64,000 nt of DNA, taken from Thinopyrum elongatum. Taxonomy: Eukaryota; Streptophyta; Magnoliopsida; Poales; Poaceae. The notes beneath the pieces are model-generated. The model worked only from the letters and a program-made list of their open reading frames with translations, ran no database searches and had not been told where the DNA came from. The stretch is taken from assembly GCA_011799875.1 (NCBI GenBank), contig CM022302.1, positions 197,762,086 through 197,826,085 on the forward strand, written 5' to 3'. The position numbers and the translations under genes are program-made. How positions within the stretch are numbered: the stretch's first letter is position 1; each line of letters opens with the position of its first letter. Positions 58,172 to 64,000 of this stretch are shown piece by piece.

Positions 58172-58903
58172 GGTGGAAAAAGTTTCTGGAGATGTTAAAA
58201 AATATATATAATGGTCTAGAAGTATTTAGAACATTTTATTTTTAATTTAAATATAAACGGGCCTAAAAAGGCCAAGAGGTGGAAGGCAACTTGGGCCAAA
58301 AAGGCCCAAGTGGGAAAGTGCCTCCTTCCCTAAGGAAGGAGGCCGAATAGGAGTGGGGGAGGAGTCCAACTCCTCCTCCCCTTTGGCCAGCTCCCTAGGA
58401 GGCTTTCCCTCCTTGGTGGCAGCCCTCCCTCTCCCCTCTAACCTATATATACTTGAGGATTTGTGCTCTTTCAACACACAAGTTTTGGAGCCTCCTCTAG
58501 TTCTTATAGTTCTAGTTGGTCCTAGTTGACTAATTAGAGCTAGGCTAATCCTCTTGTCCTCATAATCAGAAGCCCTATGTGGTTCTAATCTCCTCCCTCT
58601 AAATCTCCAGCGATGATTAGCTCTGGACAGCGAAGCACTGCCGGATCATGAAGGTTGCATGCTTGCAACGAAGTAGGGAGGTCGTGCTTTCGGTCTTCAG
58701 TTCAAGGGAATGTTCGTGGGAGGTATGAGGGATCGTTCATCGATGGTTCGAGGGACTCCAAGTATGATCTACACCGACATGTTCTTCTTCCACTGCAACT
58801 CGGTGACGGTAACGATCGTGATCCCAACCCGTTATGCATCTTCATATTGATCTTGGGTGATTGTAGGTCCGATTTTTTTTGTTTTCTACTACGTTTCCTA
58901 CCA
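57123..58903 (+). repeat. Angela-like Copia LTR, first bases missing
   Basis: The order of blocks follows Angela/WIS-type LTRs: a T-rich start, TTAGACCATAAGAGTATCATGG, a CCCGCTGTCGGTCATAGGACG block, a TATA box (58444-58451), and an end TTTTCTACTACGTTTCCTACCA. A (TA)n run lies at 58143-58171. Probably only a few tens of bases are missing at the left, cut by the CACTA terminus. No Copia interior follows; the sequence turns directly into Gypsy pol at 58904, so this is a solo or truncated LTR. Confidence 0.6.
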
Positions 58904-60724
58904 CCTTTTGCCCTAGCCTTGAGATGAATCGACTAAGAGAGGCAACGCATCCTTCTAGTCGCTTGACATGTTGAAGCTCCGTTGGCACTTCGAGTTGTGC
59001 GAGTGCTTTGATCTTGTCGGGATTTGCCTCTATTCCTCTATGGAAAACGATGAAGCCGGACAGTTTGCCGGATGGGACGCCAAAAACGCACTTTTCTGGG
59101 TTCAACTTAATGTTATATGTTGGACGGTTTTGAAACATCTCCCGAAGATCATCTATCATAGTGCTGGCCTGTTGGGTTTTGACAACCATGTCATCCATGT
59201 ATGCTTCAGCTGTTTCGCCGATTTGTGGTTTTAGGCACATCTCAATCATTCGCTGCTATGTAGCGTATGTGTTTTTTAAACCGAAGGGCATTGTATTGAC
59301 ACAAAATGGCCCATAGGGTGTTGTGATGGATGTGGCGGACTGGTTGGACTCTCTCATCTTTATTTGATGATATCCCGAGTAGGCGTCTAGGAAACAGAGC
59401 AAGTCATGCCCGGCCATGGCATCAATTATTTGATCAATTCAGGGTAATGGGAAAGGATCCTTTGGGCAGGCCTTATTAACATCTTTGAAATCAACACAGA
59501 GGCGCCATGACTTGTTTGTTTTTTTGTACCATTATGAAATTTGCCAGCTATTCAGGGTGCTTACTTTCATGGATAAATATGGCCTCGAATAGATTCACCG
59601 ATTCCTCCCCCATTGCTTGTCACTTAGGTTACAAGAGCCTGCGGAGTGCTTGCTTGACGGTCTTAAATCCCTCGATTATATTAAGACTATGCTCGGCCAG
59701 ATCTCTTGGGATGTCGGGCATGTCTGGTGGGTGTCAGTCGAAGATCTCCCATTTTTCTTGAAGAAATGCACGGAACACCTCATCGAGTGATGGATTCAGC
59801 CGTGCTCCGATTGAGGCCGTTTTAAACGGATCCTCGGCGTACACTTGAAATTTTATGATTTCATCAGCTAGTTTAAATGACATGGATTTTGGCCTCTTAT
59901 CAAGGATAATGTCATCCTTGTCAACAGCTGCTCGTAGTGCCGTTAATTCCTCGACCGTGAGGGCCTCGTTCTCCTCCTCTAAGGCGAGCGATGCCCGCTT
60001 TATTTTCGGCTTTAAGCGATCTATCTGTGTTGCTTGCATCAGTAATCACTCCATTTGGTCCTAGCATTTTGAGCTTCATGTAAGCATAGTGTGCGACGGT
60101 GTGAAACTTAGCAAACGTGTCTAGGCCGAGGAGCGCATGATAGCCACTCCGGAATGGTATGATATTGAAGATTAACTCTTTTAGTCGGTACTTATCTGGA
60201 GTTCCGAACACTACGTCAAGCGTGATTCTACTGCTACGTGCCTCCTTTCCGGGGATTATTCCCTTAAACATGGTTTTGCTCGGTTCGATGCGGATTTATC
60301 GAGTTGCATCTTTCATATAATGTCCTCATAGATGAGGTTTAGGCCACCTCCACCATCCATCAGGACTTTGGTCAGTCTGTAACTGTCGACGACGGGGTCA
60401 AGTAGTAGGGACGCAACTCCTCTGCTAGGGCCGGCGGTCGGCTGATCCTCATGCCCGAAGGTTATCGGGGTATCTAACCACCTGTTGTCCAAGGCCGCCA
60501 TGTGGTATACATGGTTCACCTCCCAGAGAGCACTTTTCTGCTCATTCCTCGAGTGGTGAGTTTCATAGATCATTAGGCTTTCTTCCTCGTCGAACGATCC
60601 TTCCTCCCAGTTTGGTGATTTTCTTGGTTTTTTGAAGGTCTGAGGTTGTCTAGGAGATCAAACCCTCCTTTTGTTACTTGTCTGACTACCCAGCATGCTC
60701 GAAGCCATGAGTTGGGTTGGTGTT
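58904..60724 (-). pseudogene. pol: decayed Gypsy protease-RT, TAT/Retand-like lineage
   Basis: Minus-strand coding sequence runs from 60724 to 58904 with several stops. In order it shows a GFEHA(G/C)W-type segment, the TPITFGHEDQP region, VLMDGGGGLNLIY (protease region, usually DGGSGLNLIY), LKELIFNIIPFRSGYHALLG, then RT: SWRLCVDFKDVNKACPKDPFPLP, FLDAYSGYHQIKM, PFGLKN and EAYMDDMVVKT (near 59170). RT breaks off after SRFISRLGQK at 58904, exactly at the Copia LTR end; RNase H and integrase are absent. The other end is cut by the LTR starting at 60725. Confidence 0.8.
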
Positions 60725-61600
60725 TGTCGGTGTTCTGGGAACCAGGGTACCCAGATCTGTCTGCCTGCGGCCCACGGCGTGGCTCCCTCGACGGCCTGGT
60801 ACGGCCCAGCGGCAAGGCCTTCAAGACAAGACCCTCGCGAGGTCCCCGGCCTCGTGAGGCGGACGACACCAAGACCTCCAAGGGAGCGGCCTCCCCAGGT
60901 TGCCTCCTGAGGAGCGGAGATTTCTATGCAGGTACCCAGCCTCCCGAGGCTGCGATGACGTGAGCCGTGACGACCAAGGCCAGGCGGGCACCAGCGGGCG
61001 CAGAGGGGGTAGTTTCCCTTTCGGTGCTAAGGGAGCAAGGATAGACGCAAGTTCACGAGGAGCCCCGCAAAGGTTTCCATTTCGGTGCAACAAGACCAAG
61101 ACCACGGGCTCGGCAGGACGGATGTCATCGCCGAGCCCACCACTGCGTCACGACCAGAAGCTTTGCAGGAGAAGACCACCTTTTGTCAGGATTAGATGTA
61201 CTTCTTGTCCCCTTTCAAATTGGTCGTTGTGGGATCCCTTCCCATCTAAGATTTGAGGGAAGAGGACCAAGGCCACTATAAATATAGGTTAGCCACCATC
61301 ATAGAATGGGATTGGATCCTTTCCACCCTCTCCACCATAGCCCTCCCGAGGTTGTTCATCCACTGTACTTGTTCTTCCTCAGCCCCTCGTGAGGCCAATC
61401 CACCACAAAGCAGGAGTAGGGTTTTACACCACAAGGTGGCCCGAACCTGAGTAAACTGTTGTGTTCATCTTCTTCCCCGCTCACACGAATCCGACGAGGC
61501 TAGGCTGTAGGGTGGCGAGCTTGAGACTTGAGAGGTTGAGATCTTCGCACAGGCCCTAGAGTTCAAACCTCCTTGGGTCTGTGGAGCCCTGAATCCGACA
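60725..61600 (+). repeat. 5' LTR of the right-edge Gypsy element, 876 bp
   Basis: It starts TGTCGGTGTTCTGGGAACC and ends GAATCCGACA. The TATA box is at 61277-61284 (TATAAATA). The leader phrase GCAGGAGTAGGGTTTTACAC follows. The terminus is directly followed by TTTGGCGCGC, a common start of the primer site in this element class. Confidence 0.85.
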
Positions 61601-61602
61601 TT

Positions 61603-61620
61603 TGGCGCGCTAGGTAGGGG
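61603..61620 (+). other. probable primer binding site
   Basis: TGGCGCGCTAGGTAGGGG lies two bases after the LTR. The position and TGG start fit a tRNA 3'-end complement, probably tRNA-Arg; I am not certain of the tRNA species. Confidence 0.6.
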
Positions 61621-61671
61621 TGTGTCGAAGTCCTTCTTCTACCTCTGCTCTGTCTCTATTTCGTCGCTCCC

Positions 61672-62125
61672 ATGGCCGACGCACGCCGGGTTCACGCCAA
61701 GCGTCGGGCCGCTCGTGTTGCCCAGACAGCACCCGTGGGCAACGGCACTCCTCGCCGCTCTGCCTCCCCCGTGGCTAACGCCGCCACTAACCCTGCTGCT
61801 CACGAGCAGTAGGACTCCTCGCTGCCACCCTCCATGCGGCGCGATGGCCGCACCGCCACTACGTCACCCACTCCCGCAACGGTGTCGTCCTCCCACATCC
61901 GCCGCGGGCCGGCGAACGCAGGTTGCGCTGCTCATGGCACGTGAACTGCTATGCTACTGTCCCGCCAACGACCACTATGACGACTGGCTTGGGCGCAACG
62001 CCGAGCTCGTTAATGCCGCCAGCGAAGTCCCTACAACGTCCCGCTCGCTCCTTCCCCCGCCATCCCAGGCGGGCGATGTGGCTCACGGCGCCTCCTCCTC
62101 CTCCTCTCCGCAGCGCCGACCTTGA
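61672..62125 (+). pseudogene. gag: gag N-terminus, frameshifted
   Basis: An ATG at 61672 opens MADARRVHAKRRAARVAQ and continues, Ala/Pro-rich, to a TAG at about 61810. The same theme resumes in another frame with VALLMARELLCYCPANDHYDDWLGRNAELVNAA (61915-62020), a pattern common at the N-terminus of this element class. The ATG is 50 bases past the primer site. At least one nonsense codon and one frameshift separate the parts. The gag core and zinc knuckle do not follow; a different ORF takes over at about 62130. Confidence 0.55.
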
Positions 62126-62163
62126 GCCCAGGCGTGACGTGCCGTAGCGCGACCTGCCGTGTG

Positions 62164-63765
62164 GAGTGCTGGCGCGCGATGACGCTTGATTGGTGGGGTC
62201 ATGAGAAGCTCACCGACCCCCGAGTGGCGCCAGTCCTGAGGAAGATGACGACGTACATGGAGGCCGGGGCACTGACGGGGGCCATGCTCGTCAAGGAGTT
62301 CCTGACGCAGCGCCTGGCCCCACTCCAGGCGCACACGCGCCCCATGTGGGAGTTCAAGGGCACGGAGGACGACATCCGGCTGCGCCTAGGGAGCTTGACG
62401 GACGAGGAGCTAGACAAGGCCATGCATACCCTGCTTGAGAGGGATCCGGGCAACCTCCCGGCGGCCTACACCCCACTGTACCACCGTGCCGACGGGCAGC
62501 ATTGGTCGCCTCTATGCCTGTCTTCAACGAGCTGGGGCTCGTGTCGCCCGAGCTCCCCATCTCCCCGGTGCTGGTGTCTTCCGGTGATGACACCGGGGAG
62601 AAGGGGGAGGAGGACTCGGAGGTGACTGTGGATGATGTGGCAGAGACCTCTCCCCCATCACAGAGCGAGCTTCTCCGCGGTCTCTCTGATGATGACGCCG
62701 CCGCCGAGCCCCCGGTCAAGGAATCCTCGCGCTCCACCGGGGTCGTCACAAGGTCCGGGGCCACTCCCTTGTGGAGGCTAAGCCGAGTGACCCCGAAGAA
62801 GGGTGGCGCGGCGTCCCTTCTCCGAGGCGATGCTCCTGCCATGCCGACAGTCGATGCCGCACCGAGGCCAACAGTCGTGCGCCCCGCCAATCCTCGAGAC
62901 ACGGCGAGGCCCGCGCCCAAGAAGATTGGGGGAGCCCTGGCCCCAGTTAGGAAGAGGGCATACATTGCCTCTGACGGGTAAGTATCTTACCTTGTTTTCG
63001 TTTGCCATCCTTGATGCCGTGCCCACAATGTGTCCCTTCCTGGTGACCAGGACGGAGATCGTGGTGAAGAAGAGGAAGGAGGGAGCCGGGACCCCAGAGG
63101 CACCACTGCCCGCCATGGCAGTGGTGACCCTGGTGCAGACGGAGGGGGTCGCCTCGCGCTCTCCCGTGACGGAGTGAGCATCCAAAAGCATGGTGGTGGG
63201 GCCTGAGGAGGAGGTTGCCTCCATGGGCCAGTAGGCTCGGGAGCCACCCATCCCCATCGCACCCGTGGGGGGTTCCGAGGCTCCAGAGCCCCCAGCTGCC
63301 CTTGCTGCTGTGGCGACGCCAGCCCATGCGCCGGTGCCGCCTCCTTCTCAGGCCCTTGTGCTGGTGGACTGCGGCCCCCTTGTCAAGCCCGGGGCTCTGG
63401 AGGAAGCTTTCTCCGTGCTGGACGAGCTCCGGACCGACCTCCAGGACGCCGACGGGTGCATGGTGAAGGAGCGCATGGGGCTAGTCTCGGGGTGGCTCCA
63501 AGCCAACGCGTCCACCAGGACGGCCTGGAGCCGAGCCGAGGCCGCCACCGCGGAGAGCATGGGGGAGGCCAACGAAGCCGCGAAGGCCCGCAACATGGCG
63601 CAGGTTGATGCGGCGTCCGCCAAGGAGCACTGCAACAAGGCGGAGGCCAAGCTGAAGGCCCTCCGTAGGGAGCAGGCTGCCCACACCCATCGGCTTCAAG
63701 AGCAAGAGGAGGATCTCATGGCCCGGGAGGCGACGCTCGCCGACCGCGACACCAAGCTAGCCTAG
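62164..63765 (+). pseudogene. transposon-associated coiled-coil protein, spliced, broken
   Basis: First segment (62164-62500): WWGHEKLTDPRVAPVLRKM, REF/LQ-rich helices and DDIRLRLGSLTDEELDKAMH, as in the plant 'putative gypsy type transposon' domain proteins. After a small frameshift near 62500 an acidic, Ser/Pro-rich region follows to KRAYIASDG. A 73-base intron (62978-63050, GTAAGT...CCAG) rejoins the frame at TEIVVKKRK. Stops at about 63176 and 63232 break the next stretch. From 63265 a long Ala/Glu/Lys-rich heptad region follows (FSVLDELRTDLQDADG onward), a coiled coil that continues after a TAG at 63763 to the edge. Its biochemical role is not known. Confidence 0.6.
62978..63050 (+). other. 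intron inside the element ORF
   Basis: The donor GTAAGT directly follows GACGG, and the acceptor TGGTGACCAG precedes GACGGAG. Removal turns GAC GGG TAA (stop) into GAC GGG ACG GAG, keeping the frame open for another 40 codons. The length, 73 bases, is near the lower limit for plant introns. It is AT-richer than its exons. Confidence 0.6.
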
Positions 63766-64000
63766 GCGACCAAGGACCAAGCCACGGAGCGGGACCGCCT
63801 CGGCAAGCTGAAGGAGGAGGTGGACAAGGCCCAGGCGTCCCATGCCCAGCTTGTCTCCGAGGCAACGGCCTAGTTGGAGGCCAGGAGAAGACCCTCGCCG
63901 CCGCCGAGAAAACGACTACCGTGGAATGTGAAGCCTTCGTCTCCCTCAAGCTCCGGTCTCGCAAGGCGCTGCACTCCCTTTATGGAGGAGGGTACGATAA

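Larger units (their letters stand above)
60725..64000 (+). mobile_element. Gypsy-type element, 5' part, runs off the window
   Basis: The LTR (60725-61600), primer-site-like sequence (61603-61620), a decayed gag N-terminus and a spliced coiled-coil ORF follow in plus orientation. No protease or RT appears before the edge. It inserted into, or adjoins, the decayed TAT-type pol on the left. The LTR shares its leader block with the fragment at 890-1898. Confidence 0.75.

Noticed and set aside
58842..58903. C-terminal extension of the Gypsy RT frame (VGNVVENKKNRTYNHPRSI)
   Set aside because: These residues are read from the Copia LTR end; RT homology has already stopped.
62354..62965. 203-codon minus-strand frame opposite the coiled-coil ORF
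   Set aside because: Antisense shadow in GC-rich coding sequence; the plus strand has the domain-like pattern and the intron.

Overview
The window looks like intergenic DNA from a large-genome grass, most likely the tribe Triticeae (wheat, Aegilops, barley or rye). This is inferred from nested Athila-type (Sabrina/WHAM-like), Tekay-type, SIRE-type and Angela-like LTR retrotransposons and a Caspar-like CACTA transposon, all with tRNA-Met or tRNA-Asp primer sites. I see no bacterial features, tRNA or rRNA genes. The only candidate host gene is a partial B3-domain reading frame running off the left edge on the minus strand (1-429).

Left third (about 890-24633), from left to right. First comes a Gypsy-like LTR piece (to about 1898), then a minus-strand SIRE/Maximus-like Copia element with gag but no pol (to 7633). 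Its right LTR interrupts the left LTR of Tekay-type element C (7634-20037), whose 5.1-kb interior has no pol and carries an 880-bp inverted-repeat insertion. C in turn sits in Athila-type element D (20038-24633), which encodes gag and protease only.

Middle (24634-57122) is a set of nested insertions dated by target-site duplications. The 3' half of a CACTA element (24634-27958 and 56606-57122) is split by Athila-type element A (27959-56605, TSD GTTGT). A is split by minus-strand Athila-type element F (32593-54232, TSD GTCCA). The left LTR of F is split by a complete minus-strand Tekay-type chromovirus B (33014-47557, TSD ATTAC). B is the only element with all domains: gag, protease, RT, RNase H, integrase and chromodomain, broken by two frameshifts and one nonsense codon. 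B also carries an extra 256-residue sense ORF between primer site and gag, which I read as a possible double-stranded-RNA-binding-like fold.

Right end (57123-64000): an Angela-like Copia LTR, a decayed minus-strand TAT-lineage Gypsy pol, and a plus-strand Gypsy-type element whose LTR, primer site, decayed gag and spliced coiled-coil ORF run to the window edge.

A, D and F all lack reverse transcriptase but share ORF segments and non-coding modules, as expected for elements mobilised by an autonomous Athila partner. B and C may be a similar autonomous/non-autonomous pair.
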